Shown here: piece by piece, positions 45,341 through 56,500 of the stretch
Layout: every line of letters starts with the position of its first letter
Numbering within the stretch: position 1 is the stretch's first letter
Translations under genes and position numbers: made by a program
DNA from: Calothrix sp. NIES-4101
GTDB lineage: Bacteria > Cyanobacteriota > Cyanobacteriia > Cyanobacteriales > Nostocaceae
DNA: 64,000 bases
Direction of reading: 5' to 3'
Assembly: GCA_004296455.1 (NCBI GenBank)
Contig: AP018280.1
Location: 5,692,794-5,756,793, forward strand
The notes under the pieces: generated by a model
The model's database searches: none
Told to the model about the DNA's origin: nothing
The model's input: the letters and a program-made list of their open reading frames with translations, nothing else

Positions 45341-45775
45341 TTAGGAATTTATAAAAGTTAGAGTATTTACTAGCTTTGCTTCCAATTCCTCTAATAAAGT
45401 ATCCAGATCTTTGCCAACTTCTCGAAAACAGGTTGGTGGTTCTGGTTGAGGCTCAAAATAAATCAATTTAACTTGCTCTTTCCCAATTCCAATCATTAAC
45501 ACCTCGACTTCAGGTTTGTGGTGTTTAATTAAGCCAATAATTTCTTGCAGGCGACTATCGACTTTGAGGTTAAATTGCTCAATTGCAGTATTGGGACAAT
45601 AAACAAAATGGGGTGTTGGTTCTAAATTAATACCAATAGTTCCTTGGCTGTCACCATTTTCTTGCCACAAAGCCCAAGATAGTGCTGCTAGTTCCTGTTG
45701 ATGTTCTTTCACGAATCTATCTAATTGATAGCGCCATTGACTATCGGAGGTTTCGGGTTGAGGATTTGTGAACAT
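45341..45775 (-). CDS. Conserved small cyanobacterial protein, possibly CcmS-like
   Basis: The product (144 residues from ATG 45775; an in-frame TTG at 45799 is an alternative) is soluble and mixed alpha/beta: VKEHQQELAALSWALWQENG, then SQGTIGINLEPTPHFVYCP, and VEVLMIGIGKEQVKLIYFEP. The long helix followed by a four-strand pattern and an acidic C-terminal helix (DLDTLLEELEAKL) resembles, from memory, the beta-carboxysome assembly chaperone CcmS described in Nostoc; I am unsure of this match and give no gene symbol. It follows the ABC exporter gene on the same strand with a spacer of about 60 bp. Confidence 0.7.
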   Translation of the reverse strand: MFTNPQPETSDSQWRYQLDRFVKEHQQELAALSWALWQENGDSQGTIGINLEPTPHFVYCPNTAIEQFNLKVDSRLQEIIGLIKHHKPEVEVLMIGIGKEQVKLIYFEPQPEPPTCFREVGKDLDTLLEELEAKLVNTLTFINS

Positions 45776-45833
45776 AATGCAATTAGGGGAAGTGGACAAA
45801 TAATTGAGTAATTACAAATTTTTTGCTCAGGAA

Positions 45834-47654
45834 TTAGGAATCAGGACTTTTAACACCGCTTTGAACTCGCCAAAGACTTGCATAAACACCTTGCTTGTCT
45901 AATAGTTCTTCGTGGGTTCCAGACTCGACAAATTTGCCATGTTCCATGACATAAATACAATCAGCATTGCGGATAGTGGAAAGACGATGAGCGATCGCAA
46001 TTGTAGTTCTATCTACTGTAATCCGTTCGAGCGACCTTTGAATAGCGGCTTCAGTCTCATTGTCCACTGCGGATGTAGCCTCATCAAGAATTATAATCGG
46101 TGGGTCTTTGAGAATCGCACGAGCGATCGCAATTCGTTGTCTTTGTCCTCCCGATAGTTTTTGTCCCCGCTCTCCAATTATTGTTTCATATCCTTGGGGC
46201 AAACGCTGAATAAATTCGTGCGCTTCTGCGATTTTGGCTGCCATTTTTATTTCTCTATCGCTCGCCTCAAATGTTCCGTAGGCGATATTCTCAGCCACAG
46301 TTCCGTGAAATAAAAATACATCTTGACTGACTAAGCCAATGCATCGTCGCAAATCGCGTAAATTTAGCTTTTGAATATCAATTCCATCCAGGGTTATTTG
46401 TCCTAAGTGAATTTCGTAAAGTCGCAATAACAGCTTGACTAAAGTGCTTTTACCGGAGCCAGTGGAGCCAACTATCGCGATTGTTTTCCCGGCGGGAATA
46501 TGCAAAGATAATTTATGAATAATTGGGAGTCTATCTTTGTAAGCAAAAGTAATATTTTTGAGTTCAATTTCTCCCCGGACTTCGGCAATCGGTAAACTAA
46601 TATTCCCGGGATAAATTGTAATGAAAGTATCCAATAAATCCATGACACGATTTGTTGAAGCCATTGCCCTCTGATACAAATCAAATGTATCCCCCAAACG
46701 AGTCAGAGGCCAGAGCAATAATTGACTAATGAAAACTAGAATACTATAAGTACCGACTGATATTTGACCATTGACGGCAGCAATTCCTCCAAATACTAAA
46801 AATACTGTAAAGCCAGCTAAAATAAGCATTCTCACCAAGGGAATGAATGCTGCTGATAGTTTAATGGCGGCGACATTACTGCGTCTGTAAGCTTCACTAT
46901 CGGCTGCTACCCTCGCACTTTCATAATCCTCAGCCGTAAAACTTTTGATGGTAGTAATACCACTCAAATTATTCGATAATCGCGAATTGAGTAAGCTGAC
47001 TTTTTCTCGAACATCAGCATACAGTGGTTCTAATAGCTTTTGAAATAGTAGTGAGCCGCCCACAATCAAAGGCATGGGAATAACTACCATCCAAGCAATA
47101 TGGGGGGCAACAATAAAGAAACCAGTACCAATAATTAAAATAGTTGCGGTTACCTGAATAATATCATTAGCACCACCATCTAAAAAGCGTTCGAGTTGGT
47201 TGATATCATCACTCAAAATGGACATCAAAGCACCCGTACTGCGCTCTTCAAAATAAGCCAATTCTAATTCTTGAAGATGATTATAAGCATCCAAACGAAG
47301 ATTATGTTGTATTTGCTGCGAGAGATTACGCCACAAACGCCTGTATACATACTCAAACACCGATTCCAGTACCCAAACCACTATAGTGATTGCCGCCAAA
47401 ACCAGAAATTGTCCGAAAATATCTTTGATGCCAAAGCTGGCAATTAGCGAATCCTGCTGCTTTACTACCACGTCAACCGCAGTACCAATCAATACAGGAG
47501 GGGCTAAATCAAAAACTTTATTTAAAATAGATGCGATCGCTGCTTGCCAAACCTGTTGGCGATACTGCTTGCCATAACTAAATAGGCGTTGGAGAGGATG
47601 AACGGAACCATTACGCCTTCGAGAAAATCTAGAATGTCTTGATACCGTAACCAC
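45834..47654 (-). CDS. ABC exporter, fused permease-ATPase (MsbA-like)
   Basis: The 606-residue half-transporter has six membrane helices in the N-terminal part (about 35-330; ALMSILSDDINQLERFLDGG is the conserved coupling region) and a C-terminal ATPase: Walker A GSTGSGKST (about 394-402), signature LSGGQRQR (about 497) and Walker B IIILDEATSAVD (about 518-529). Such proteins work as homo- or heterodimers exporting lipids, drugs or peptides; no peptidase or cargo-specific domain is present. Start is GTG at 47654. It is followed closely by the small CcmS-like gene on the same strand. Confidence 0.95.
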   Translation of the reverse strand: MVTVSRHSRFSRRRNGSVHPLQRLFSYGKQYRQQVWQAAIASILNKVFDLAPPVLIGTAVDVVVKQQDSLIASFGIKDIFGQFLVLAAITIVVWVLESVFEYVYRRLWRNLSQQIQHNLRLDAYNHLQELELAYFEERSTGALMSILSDDINQLERFLDGGANDIIQVTATILIIGTGFFIVAPHIAWMVVIPMPLIVGGSLLFQKLLEPLYADVREKVSLLNSRLSNNLSGITTIKSFTAEDYESARVAADSEAYRRSNVAAIKLSAAFIPLVRMLILAGFTVFLVFGGIAAVNGQISVGTYSILVFISQLLLWPLTRLGDTFDLYQRAMASTNRVMDLLDTFITIYPGNISLPIAEVRGEIELKNITFAYKDRLPIIHKLSLHIPAGKTIAIVGSTGSGKSTLVKLLLRLYEIHLGQITLDGIDIQKLNLRDLRRCIGLVSQDVFLFHGTVAENIAYGTFEASDREIKMAAKIAEAHEFIQRLPQGYETIIGERGQKLSGGQRQRIAIARAILKDPPIIILDEATSAVDNETEAAIQRSLERITVDRTTIAIAHRLSTIRNADCIYVMEHGKFVESGTHEELLDKQGVYASLWRVQSGVKSPDS

Positions 47655-47885
47655 AGATATTATGTAGATGCGCGGATAACTATACTACCACATCGTTATC
47701 AAACCCAGCGCAGTAGAGCAGATTGTGTCACGATAAAACAAGAAGAATACAGGGGTCAGAATTATGGAAGCTACAAATATCTCGCTTGAGGTTATGCAAT
47801 TTCTGCATTGATATAGAGCTAATCCAGAATCCAAAACACTTCCGTATTTTTGCCCGATACACTATTTTCAACAGGAGGGGGGAAG

Positions 47886-48728
47886 TTGAAAAATCTGCAA
47901 TTAGATAGTTGGCAAAATATACTTATTGGGGCAATATTAGCAATAATGGTGCTTTTTAGTCTGAACTCTTTTATCATTATAAATCCGGGACAGGCAGGAG
48001 TAATCAGTATATTGGGAAAAGCTAGGGATGGTGCATTACTTGAAGGTATTCACATCAAACCCCCATTTGTGTCAGTCGTTGATGTTTACGATTTAACTGT
48101 GCAGAAATTTGAAGTTCCCGCAGAAAGCTCCACTAAGGATTTGCAAACGTTAACGGCACGATTTGCAATCAACTTTCGTCTTGATCCAATTCAGGTAGTA
48201 GAAGTACGCAGGAAACAAGGTACATTGGAAAACATTGTTGCCAAAATAATTGCCCCACAAACTCAAGAATCATTTAAAATTGCCGCAGCTCGTCGAACAG
48301 TAGAAGAAGCAATTACCAAGCGTAGTGAACTCAAAGAAGATTTTGATGCAGCTTTAGGGCAGAGGTTAGATAAGTATGGAATCATTGTCTTAGATACCAG
48401 CGTAGTAGACCTAACCTTCTCTCCAGAATTTGCTAAAGCTGTCGAGGAGAAACAAATTGCTGAACAAAGAGCGCAACGAGCCGTCTACATAGCACGAGAA
48501 GCCGAACAGGAAGCCCAAGCAGAAATCAATCGGGCAAAAGGTAAATCTGAAGCCCAAAGACTCTTAGCAGAAACGTTGAAAGCTCAAGGAGGACAGTTAG
48601 TGCTGCAAAAAGAATCTATAGAAGCATGGAAAAGCGGTGGTGCCCAAATGCCAAAAGTTCTTGTAATTGGTAGCGAATCAAACAGTAGTGTACCGTTTCT
48701 TTTTAACTTAGGGAATATGCAAAATTAA
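47886..48728 (+). CDS. Prohibitin-type SPFH membrane protein
   Basis: The 280-residue protein starts at TTG 47886, preceded seven bases upstream by AGGAGG, one of the best ribosome-binding sites in the window; earlier in-frame starts lack one. One N-terminal membrane helix (about residues 9-35, IGAILAIMVLFSLNSFIII) is followed by the SPFH domain (GQAGVISILGKARDG, GIHIKPPFVSVVDVYDLTVQ) and a long Ala/Glu-rich coiled coil (AEQEAQAEINRAKGKSEAQR). Prohibitins form ring assemblies in membranes that affect protease activity and membrane order. It is an isolated gene. Confidence 0.95.
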   Translation: MKNLQLDSWQNILIGAILAIMVLFSLNSFIIINPGQAGVISILGKARDGALLEGIHIKPPFVSVVDVYDLTVQKFEVPAESSTKDLQTLTARFAINFRLDPIQVVEVRRKQGTLENIVAKIIAPQTQESFKIAAARRTVEEAITKRSELKEDFDAALGQRLDKYGIIVLDTSVVDLTFSPEFAKAVEEKQIAEQRAQRAVYIAREAEQEAQAEINRAKGKSEAQRLLAETLKAQGGQLVLQKESIEAWKSGGAQMPKVLVIGSESNSSVPFLFNLGNMQN

Positions 48729-48940
48729 TTCTGAAATTGAGCATACTCCCCATCGGAAATAATCATCTGAGGGGAGCCAGAATGGCAAAGAAGCGTCTAA
48801 GATGATTTACGGGAAATCATTTAAGTCTAAATAATTTAAATCTTTCTCGGAAATTCTCTAGCTTCTTGTGGATTTAGTATTTTCAGAGTGTGATTCTCAT
48901 CCCGACAACACTGTAAACCAAACCAATAATAAGCAGATTT

Positions 48941-49357
48941 ATGACCAGCCAACAACAGAGCAACCTCACATTTCAAGAAGCTAAAAAGATTCTGAATAAA
49001 TTTAATTGCGTTGATATTGCACCTCCAATCAAAAGTTCGGAAAAAACTCTAATACGTAAAGCTTTGCTGGCTATTACTAGTATTTCTGATTACCAAATAT
49101 TAGGTATTTGTGCTGATACGGCGGAGGAAGGGTTGATGGCGATGAGAACCTATTCGCTGGCACTAGGATACGAACCTCCAAAGGATTTACCTGTGATGGA
49201 AGGGCCAGTTTATATTAAGTTAAACGGTAAAAACGGTTTGTGTTACATTGATTCCTACTCAGGACACCATCGTGGGGTATTAGTGTCTTGTCAGTCCTAC
49301 CGTCAAGGTGGGATTAATGAAATGTTCGGACATTTACCCTTGGATTTATTTGTATAA
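48941..49357 (+). CDS. DUF1824 family protein
   Basis: The 138-residue soluble protein matches, from memory, the cyanobacterial DUF1824 family: a helical first half (FQEAKKILNKFNCVDIAPP), an acid/Ala-rich turn (GICADTAEEGLMAMRTYSLA) and a beta-rich second half (GPVYIKLNGKNGLCYIDSYS, GHHRGVLVSCQ). Function unknown. The frame, start (ATG at 48941) and length are as expected. A spacer of about 500 bp follows. Confidence 0.88.
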   Translation: MTSQQQSNLTFQEAKKILNKFNCVDIAPPIKSSEKTLIRKALLAITSISDYQILGICADTAEEGLMAMRTYSLALGYEPPKDLPVMEGPVYIKLNGKNGLCYIDSYSGHHRGVLVSCQSYRQGGINEMFGHLPLDLFV

Positions 49358-49879
49358 GTCTCAAGTCAATAAAAGGGAAAAAGGAAAAGAGGGAGAAATA
49401 TCCTTGTTTTCCTGTTTGGCTCCCATACTGTCTGTGGGAGCGTAAGTCTAATTAAGTCTAGACAAAAACAAGATTAGGCTGGCAAAATTATCCTAGTACG
49501 TGAAGGCAGAAGTAAGAAGGCAGGAGGCAGAAGGAATAAAGCCCATAAAACAAGCTTTTTGTCTATTTGCAATGGTTGGTTTATTTCCGGCGACCTGTAC
49601 TAGTAAGATATTTATAACTAAACTAGCACTTCCAATACAGCCAATAATGTCACAGAATATGAATTTTTCAGAATTTTTCTGTTTCTAAGTAGGAAATGGG
49701 ACATTGTGTGATATTGACGTAACTGAGGATTGAATTGAGTAGAAACTAAAAAAGTTAATATTAATTGAATCGCGCTTTTGAGAGAAGATCGAGTGGTATG
49801 ATTTTCCCTGCACGTGTAAATTAAAGAACTGTAGAGGTACATTGATTTGTATCTCCGTGCAGAGAGCTACTAGCTATTT
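49358..49879. other. Spacer with a hairpin and purine-rich repeats
   Basis: GCTCCCA (49419-49425) and TGGGAGC (49435-49441) form a 7-bp stem, 62 bp after the DUF1824 stop, perhaps its transcript end although no T-run follows. Near 49500-49540 there is a purine-rich tandem run of the GGCAGAAG/GGCAGGAG kind, another common spacer repeat. A plus-strand frame 49500-49688 starts within that repeat and has no protein character, so I do not call it. Confidence 0.4.
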
Positions 49880-50935
49880 ATGCCTACTACTACCTGGAAT
49901 CGTCATCATATACTCTCCCTCGCGGATTTTACACCAATTGAATACGACACTGTTTTGAAAACTGCTGCGAGTTTTCGGGAAGTGTTATCGCGACGGACAA
50001 AAAAAGTACCAGCCTTGCAGGGACAGGTGGTAGCAAATCTTTTTTTTGAGCCTTCTACACGCACACGCAGCAGCTTTGAACTCGCTGCCAAGCGTCTTTC
50101 TGCTGATACCCTCAATTTCACTAGCGCGACTTCGTCCATGACGAAGGGAGAAACAATTCTCGATACTGCCAAAACTTATTTGGCGATGGGATGCGATATT
50201 ATGGTGATTCGCCATAAAGAAGCTGGTGTTCCCAATGCGATCGCTTCTGAACTGGATAGATTGGGGGAACGTGTCAGTGTTCTCAATGCTGGAGATGGAC
50301 AACATGAACACCCATCCCAAGGGCTATTAGATTTATTTACAATTTGTACACTTATCGATCCTCTCGAGCCCCGGCTCGAACTTTTGCAAGGCAAAAAAAT
50401 TGCTATTGTGGGTGATATTTTACACTCACGAGTCGCCCGTTCCAACATTTGGAGTTTGACAGCAAGCGGGGCAGAAGTACACTTGGCTGCACCACCGACG
50501 CTTTTACCCAAATGGTTTGCTGATTTTGTCAATGATGAAGATATCACTGGAGAAGGGGAGGCGGTGGCGAAAGAAGTCTTTGTCCCTTCCCCCATTCCCA
50601 AACGTAAACTCTTTATCCATTGGAATCTGGAACCTGCATTGCGTGATGCTGATTTTGTGATGACGCTACGCTTACAGAAAGAACGGATGACTGCGAATTT
50701 ATTACCGAGTTTGCGTGAATACCATCAGCTTTTTGGGATTACTCGCTCACAAATCAAGCACTGTCAGCCTCATGTGAAAGTGCTGCACCCTGGCCCGGTA
50801 AACCGTGGTGTTGAAATTAGCTCTGATTTAATGGATGACCCGGAATTTAGTTTGATTCAAACCCAAGTTACTAGTGGTGTAGCTGTGCGTATGGCTTTGT
50901 TATATCTGATTGGTAGCGGCAAGGCTACTGGATAG
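49880..50935 (+). CDS. pyrB: Aspartate carbamoyltransferase catalytic chain
   Basis: PyrB joins carbamoyl phosphate and aspartate, the committed step of pyrimidine synthesis. The carbamoyl-phosphate site is [17 protein letters not shown] (STRTR at residues 59-63). Further conserved segments are [31 protein letters not shown] and [13 protein letters not shown]. At 351 residues it is somewhat longer than the E. coli chain, with a loop insertion around residues 225-245 ([17 protein letters not shown]) before the aspartate domain, a feature of cyanobacterial PyrB. No regulatory pyrI is present nearby. Single gene. Confidence 0.96.
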   Translation: MPTTTWNRHHILSLADFTPIEYDTVLKTAASFREVLSRRTKKVPALQGQVVANLFFEPSTRTRSSFELAAKRLSADTLNFTSATSSMTKGETILDTAKTYLAMGCDIMVIRHKEAGVPNAIASELDRLGERVSVLNAGDGQHEHPSQGLLDLFTICTLIDPLEPRLELLQGKKIAIVGDILHSRVARSNIWSLTASGAEVHLAAPPTLLPKWFADFVNDEDITGEGEAVAKEVFVPSPIPKRKLFIHWNLEPALRDADFVMTLRLQKERMTANLLPSLREYHQLFGITRSQIKHCQPHVKVLHPGPVNRGVEISSDLMDDPEFSLIQTQVTSGVAVRMALLYLIGSGKATG

Positions 50936-51007
50936 ACGGGGGGATGGAGAAGTGAAGGGTGTGGACTCATAGACTTATGATTTATGAGCCGCAGTTAGGC
51001 ATGATTC

Positions 51008-52306
51008 TCAATTTTCAAATGGTAATGTCGGCGAAGTTTTCGGATATATTGCCAGTTCTGTTTCTGGATCAAAAAAGTGGATTTTTTCCGGTGTAATTGA
51101 CAGCCACATTTTTTCACCGATTTTGATATTTTTATCAGGCGGAATCCTCACTTGTAAAGCATTAGTAGCGATCGCTTCCCGTTCAAATCCAGTAATAATT
51201 AATTGGGCGGAAAAATAAGTGTCGTTACCTAAATTTTCAACCAACTCAATTTGTACGGGTAAATTTTTATTTGCAGGTACGCCCACAGTCAAGTGTTCAG
51301 GACGAATACCTAAAATTAAGTTACGTCCATCATATTTTTGCAATACACTACTCCAAACTTCCGGTAAAGTCATGCGGAAATCCCCATTGGTAATTAATTG
51401 CGGTGCGTGAAACTTGACGGGAATAAAATTCATTGGTGGAGAACCAATAAACTCCGCCACAAAGACATTTTCGGGACGGTTGTATAGTTCCAGGGGCGGA
51501 GCGACTTGTTGCAGTTGTCCTTGGTTTAAAATAGCAATGCGATCGCCCATTGTCATGGCTTCGGTTTGATCATGGGTGACGTAAATTGTTGTGGTTCCCA
51601 GTTGACGCTGTAATTTGACGATTTGAGCGCGTGTCTCGGCACGAAGTTTCGCATCCAAGTTCGATAGAGGTTCATCCATCAGAAATACTTGGGGATTGCG
51701 AGCGATCGCTCTTCCTAATGCTACCCTTTGTCGCTGTCCTCCCGATAGTTGTTTGGGTAATCTATTTAATAAGGCATCAATTTGTAATAATTGGGCGACT
51801 TTCTTGACTCTTTGGTAAACTGATTTCTCTTTTTCGGAAATATAGCGCAGTCCTTTGGGTAATTTTCGGGTGACTCCCACCAACAAATTTTCTCCAAATT
51901 GCGAAAACCCTGGCGCTGCCACCTCTTCCTCTTCTGTAGTTCGACGACGTAATCCAAAGGCAATGTTATCGTACACCGTCATATGCGGGTAAAGTGCGTA
52001 ATTTTGAAATACCATCGCAATATCCCGCTCTTTTGGTGGCAAATTATTCACCAGGTTGTCACCAACCCAAATATTCCCGCCAGTCATCGTTTCCAATCCG
52101 GCAATTATTCGCAGTAAAGTACTTTTACCACAGCCAGATGGCCCGACCAATACCATAAATTCGCCATCTGCGACAGTTAGGTTAATTCTTCTTAATACAC
52201 TAACTCCTTCATTTTTGGGACTCTCTGATTTTTTGTCAGCAGTATTACCTTCCCCTTGACGGTGAGGAAAACTTTTGTAAACGTTTTCTAAAATAACTTG
52301 CGCCAC
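51008..52306 (-). CDS. CUT1-type (MalK/UgpC-like) sugar ABC transporter ATPase
   Basis: The 432-residue protein energises sugar uptake. ATPase domain: Walker A GPSGCGKST (55-63), Q-loop VFQNYALYPHMTVYDNIAFG (99-118), signature LSGGQ (187-191), Walker B FLMDEP (208-213). The C-terminal TOBE region (about 290-432; GIRPEHLTVG) is typical of MalK/UgpC. Two oddities: an N-terminal 20-residue insertion (GEGNTADKKSESPKNEG) between strand 1 and Walker A, and an extra segment of about 45 residues (121-165, RRTTEEEEVAAPGF and following) between the Q-loop and the signature motif. No permease or binding-protein genes are adjacent; this ATPase probably serves several transporters, as in other cyanobacteria. 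Confidence 0.93.
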   Translation of the reverse strand: MAQVILENVYKSFPHRQGEGNTADKKSESPKNEGVSVLRRINLTVADGEFMVLVGPSGCGKSTLLRIIAGLETMTGGNIWVGDNLVNNLPPKERDIAMVFQNYALYPHMTVYDNIAFGLRRRTTEEEEVAAPGFSQFGENLLVGVTRKLPKGLRYISEKEKSVYQRVKKVAQLLQIDALLNRLPKQLSGGQRQRVALGRAIARNPQVFLMDEPLSNLDAKLRAETRAQIVKLQRQLGTTTIYVTHDQTEAMTMGDRIAILNQGQLQQVAPPLELYNRPENVFVAEFIGSPPMNFIPVKFHAPQLITNGDFRMTLPEVWSSVLQKYDGRNLILGIRPEHLTVGVPANKNLPVQIELVENLGNDTYFSAQLIITGFEREAIATNALQVRIPPDKNIKIGEKMWLSITPEKIHFFDPETELAIYPKTSPTLPFEN

Positions 52307-52423
52307 GATAAATAGTTAATTAGGTATGGAATTGGTTAGTAGATAATGGGCATTTGCTTAAAACCAAGGATAAATATAGCGCTTCTTGGTTGGGTACAGC
52401 TATAAAGCCCAATCTCCAACACC

Positions 52424-52813
52424 CTAATCTACTAATACTATTCTGGGTATGGGAAATGCTGCGTCTTCACCCAATTTGAGATTCACAATACTTTCTGGTT
52501 GAGAATATTGCAACACTTTTAGTAAAGCAATACTCTGATCTAAAAATTCGTCTATATCAATCCCAGCAAAGACAGAGGGGTAACGCCGCAAACGGTTGCA
52601 ACCCTCCCCCAACAAAATAGTCGCACCACGTAAATTACTATTACCCAAATGATACAGGGCGACTGCTACTTGCAGAATGCCTTGGTACAAAGTCTTTTCT
52701 GGCTCTAGGGCTTCAATCCAGAGAGCCTCTAATGTGTCATGACAAGCGTAGAACTGTCCGGTGTTGAACTGTTCTACACCTTGCCAAAACTCTGGTGGCA
52801 TTGCTTCGCTCAT
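52424..52813 (-). CDS. DUF309 domain protein
   Basis: The 129-residue helical protein has the DUF309 signature: FWQGVEQFNTGQFYACHDTL then EALWIEALEPEKTLYQGI, with the conserved Glu/His pair in ACHDTLE, and AVALYHLGNSNLRGA. Function unknown. It starts 12 bp downstream of the ftrC stop codon on the same strand, so the two are an operon; a link to thioredoxin-system redox control is only positional. Confidence 0.9.
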   Translation of the reverse strand: MSEAMPPEFWQGVEQFNTGQFYACHDTLEALWIEALEPEKTLYQGILQVAVALYHLGNSNLRGATILLGEGCNRLRRYPSVFAGIDIDEFLDQSIALLKVLQYSQPESIVNLKLGEDAAFPIPRIVLVD

Positions 52814-52825
52814 GTTAATAAACGT

Positions 52826-53200
52826 TCATACCATGCTATCCCGGACTTCTTTAATGGTTTCTAGTGAAATTTCTTGCTTATCACCGGCAAACTCATTGTC
52901 TGGAGTCAGGAATAACATACAGTGGCACTCCTTACGTTCCCGCATCGGGACACAAGGGCAATTCCAAAACGTTGCGGCAACTTCAGCTTCTTTATCTTCG
53001 TAGTGACGACAGGGACACAAAGGCGCACCTAATTCGTCCTTATGCTTTGCCAACCCTTCAATGACAACAGCAGTAACCGAAGGCTCAGAACAGAAGTAAG
53101 TACCAGTGCGCTTTGCATATTGCTCCGAAAAATGGCGCATTGCTTCAAGATTTTTATCGCTGGACTTTGAGTTAACTTCTGATGGGTCTGATGCGATCAT
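52826..53200 (-). CDS. ftrC: Ferredoxin-thioredoxin reductase catalytic (beta) chain
   Basis: This 4Fe-4S protein passes electrons from photosynthetic ferredoxin to thioredoxin, light-activating metabolic enzymes. The cluster and active-site Cys are in three motifs in order: LCPCRHY, NCPCVPMRERKECHC (CPC then CHC). At 124 residues it has the family length. Start ATG at 53200 gives an N-terminus rich in Ser before MRHFSEQYAKRTGTYFC. The variable (alpha) chain gene is not in the window. Downstream on the same strand is the DUF309 gene. Confidence 0.96.
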   Translation of the reverse strand: MIASDPSEVNSKSSDKNLEAMRHFSEQYAKRTGTYFCSEPSVTAVVIEGLAKHKDELGAPLCPCRHYEDKEAEVAATFWNCPCVPMRERKECHCMLFLTPDNEFAGDKQEISLETIKEVRDSMV

Positions 53201-53566
53201 AGGACTGTTTCATAACTTAAATTATTTCTCTGCATTGTACCGCAGCCTACAACGCTTAAATTGGGTGATGTTCCCCATTTTTTAATAACTTGAAGTTAAG
53301 TCGTAATTGCCGAAAGCCTGGGCATCTCAATTTGATACGCTTTTAGCACCATTAATAATCTTGTTCAAATTTATATTAAGTAGATGATCAAAAGACAAAA
53401 GAGACTAGTTTTCAATTTTCAGAATTTTAATTGTCTTTCCCCTGTAGGATTAAGTATATTTACTCAACACTAGTTGGAGTGTTAAAATTGAAGTTGATAA
53501 ATATTAACAAAAATTAATATTTTCTTAATATTTGAATTAAACTTTTTAATATAGCTGATTAATCCC
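53201..53566. other. Intergenic between divergent genes, no gene seen
   Basis: About 365 bp separates ftrC from the large sensor kinase. It is AT-rich, particularly near 53500, and must hold both promoters. No repeat or operator stands out. Confidence 0.35.
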
Positions 53567-56500
53567 ATGTCCGATCGCCATTTAGATGCAATTAACTCCG
53601 AACCAAAGCCAAATCAGAGCCTGTTTGTAGTTGGTATTGGTGCATCAGCCGGAGGATTGCGTGCTTTAGAAGAGTTTTTTGAGAATATGCCGATTGACAG
53701 TGGTGCTGCTTTTGTTGTGATTCAGCACTTGTCACCGGATTTTAAAAGCTTGATGAAGGAATTGCTAGAACGACGCACCAGGATGGCGATTTACCGGGTG
53801 ACGGATGGGATGGAGTTGGAGCCAAATTCGATTTATTTGATTCCACCGGGTAAGAATTTGGTGGTGAAAAACAGCCAGTTATTATTGTTGGAACATGAAG
53901 ATCGTAGTCGTCACGGCGTTAATTTTCCCATCGATATTTTTTTGGAGTCTTTGGCAAAGAATTATGCTGAACGAGCGATTGGGGTGATTTTGTCGGGGAC
54001 GGGAAGCGATGGCACTCATGGTTTGCGAGCCATTAATGAAGCAGGAGGGTTTGCGATGGTGCAAGACCCGGCGACAGCTGAGTTTGATGGAATGCCCAGA
54101 ACTGCTATATCTACAGGGGTTGTAGATCAGGTGTTGTCTCCACAGAATCTTGCCCAGGTGATTTATCAATTATTGCGATCGCCTATTGAAGAGCAGCAAA
54201 TTAGTAAGAGTGAGTTTCATTCATTTGATGCTTATAAACTGCAACGCATCGCGAGTATTTTGGCAAAGCATGAGCAAGTTGATTTTTCCCATTACAAACC
54301 TAGTACCCTTTCCCGGCGTATCCATCGTCGTTGTTTGATTAGTGGTTGCAATAATTTAGAAGAATATATCAGTTTGTTGGGAATTTCCCCTGAGGAACGG
54401 GGAACTTTGCGCCACGATTTATTAATTAGTGTCACCCAATTTTTCCGTGATGGTGAAGCTTGGAAATTTCTGGAAACAAATGTCATTCCCCAACTGATTG
54501 AGGAAGCAAAACCTGGGGAAGAAATGCGATTTTGGGTGACAGCTTGTGCCACGGGAGAGGAAGCTTATTCGCTGGCGATTTTGCTGGATGAAGCCATGGA
54601 AGCATTAGATAAGCAAGTGCGGGTGAAGATTTTTGCTACGGACATCGATAAGGAAGCTTTGGAGAAAGCTACCCAAGGAATTTACCCGGAAACTATTGTT
54701 AATGACATCTCGCCAGAAAGATTACAGCGTTATTTTATTCGTAAGGAACAGTCCTATCAGGTAATTCGCAAGTTACGGGAGAGGTTGCTGTTTGCATCCC
54801 ACGATTTGACAAAGGATGCAGGTTTTACCAGGATGAATATGATTAGCTGTCGCAATGTGTTGATTTATATGCAACCGGAGTTACAGCAAGAAGTTTTGCG
54901 GAATTTACATTTTTCGCTAATTTCCCAAGGGATATTATTTTTGGGAGAAGCGGAGACATTGGGAGATATTGAGGAAGAGTTTAAACCCCTGAATAAAAAA
55001 GGTAAAATTTACCAGAAGCGGCGCGATGTGCGGTTAACGATCGCTAACAAGGGAGTGGAAAAAATTTCCCGTAAATTTCTCCTACCACAGTCTAAACCCA
55101 AAGATAACAGTGAATCTCGCCTCGAACCAATGCTGAATGAGGCGTTTAGTACTTTTTTATCGGAACAAAAAGCCACTTGTTTACTTGTCGATCGCGAAAA
55201 TAAACTCTTTCACATCTTTAATAATTCGGTAGAGGTATTGACATTTTCTACAGGTAGGACAACCACAGATGTGACTAAGTTGGTAGTTGCAAGTTTACAG
55301 TTGCCTTTGAGTGCAGCTTTACACCGGGCGCAACGGGAGCGTCGTTTAGTTGCCTACAGTGGGATTAAATTAACCGAATCCAATAATACCCGTAGTGTCA
55401 GCTTGAAGGTTTCCTATCACGAGACAAATAAACTCGCGGGTGATTTTTTCATGGTAATCATTCAAGAGGATATGCGTCCGCAACCACCCGATGGGGAACG
55501 TTTTGAGGCGGATACGGAAGCATCACAACGGATTATGGAGTTGGAGTATGAGCTGCAACAAACGCGAGAAAATCTCCAAGCGGTAATTGAGGAGTTGGAA
55601 ACGACTAATGAGGAACAGCAAGCGACTAATGAAGAATTAATTGCTTCCAATGAGGAATTGCAAAGTACAAATGAGGAATTGCATTCTGTTAACGAGGAAT
55701 TGTATACCGTTAATGCTGAGTATCAATCAAAAATTGAAGAACTAACGGAACTCAATAACGATATAGATAACTTGTTGCGGAGTACAGATATTGGGGTCGT
55801 ATTTTTAGACCGGAATTTAAAAATTCGTAAATTTACTCCAGCCGCAACAGTCGCAATTAATTTAGTAGAAGCAGATATTGGTCGTCCATTAGAACATATT
55901 ACCCACAACCTCAATTGTGGAAATTTACTCAACTTATTGCAGCAAGTGATTGATTGCAAACATGCTACCGAGCAGGAAGTCAAAATTAGCAAAAGTGGCT
56001 TTAATTTATTAATGCGGGTGAATCCCTACCTCCAGGAAGATGGACGCTTGGATGGGGTGGTGTTGATATTTGTCGATATTGATGAAATAAAGCAGGTACA
56101 ACATCAACTCCAACAGGCAGAAATTGCCATGCGCCGCATCAATGAAGAACTAGAAAAACGAGTGAGCGATCGCACGGCAGAATTAGAGAAAGCGAAATTA
56201 GCCGCAGAATCGGCAAATCAGGCAAAAAGTGCTTTTATTGCCCATATTAGTCACGAATTAAGAACTCCCCTCAATGCCATCTTAGGATTTACGCAAATCC
56301 TCAAACGCGATCGGCAATTAATTACTCGCGAACAACTTCAGGGTATCGAGATTATCCACCAGTCAGGTCAACATTTGTTAACCCTAATTAATGATATTCT
56401 TTACTTAGCAAAAATTGAAGCTGGTAAATTAGAGTTAGAAGTTAGTGAATTTCAATTCCTGGCATTCTTAGATAACTTGATTGCGATCGTGAGGATTCGT

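Noticed and set aside
49500-49688. Plus-strand frame of 62 codons
   Set aside because: It starts in a purine-rich spacer repeat (GGCAGAAG type) and has no domain, signal or ribosome-binding site.
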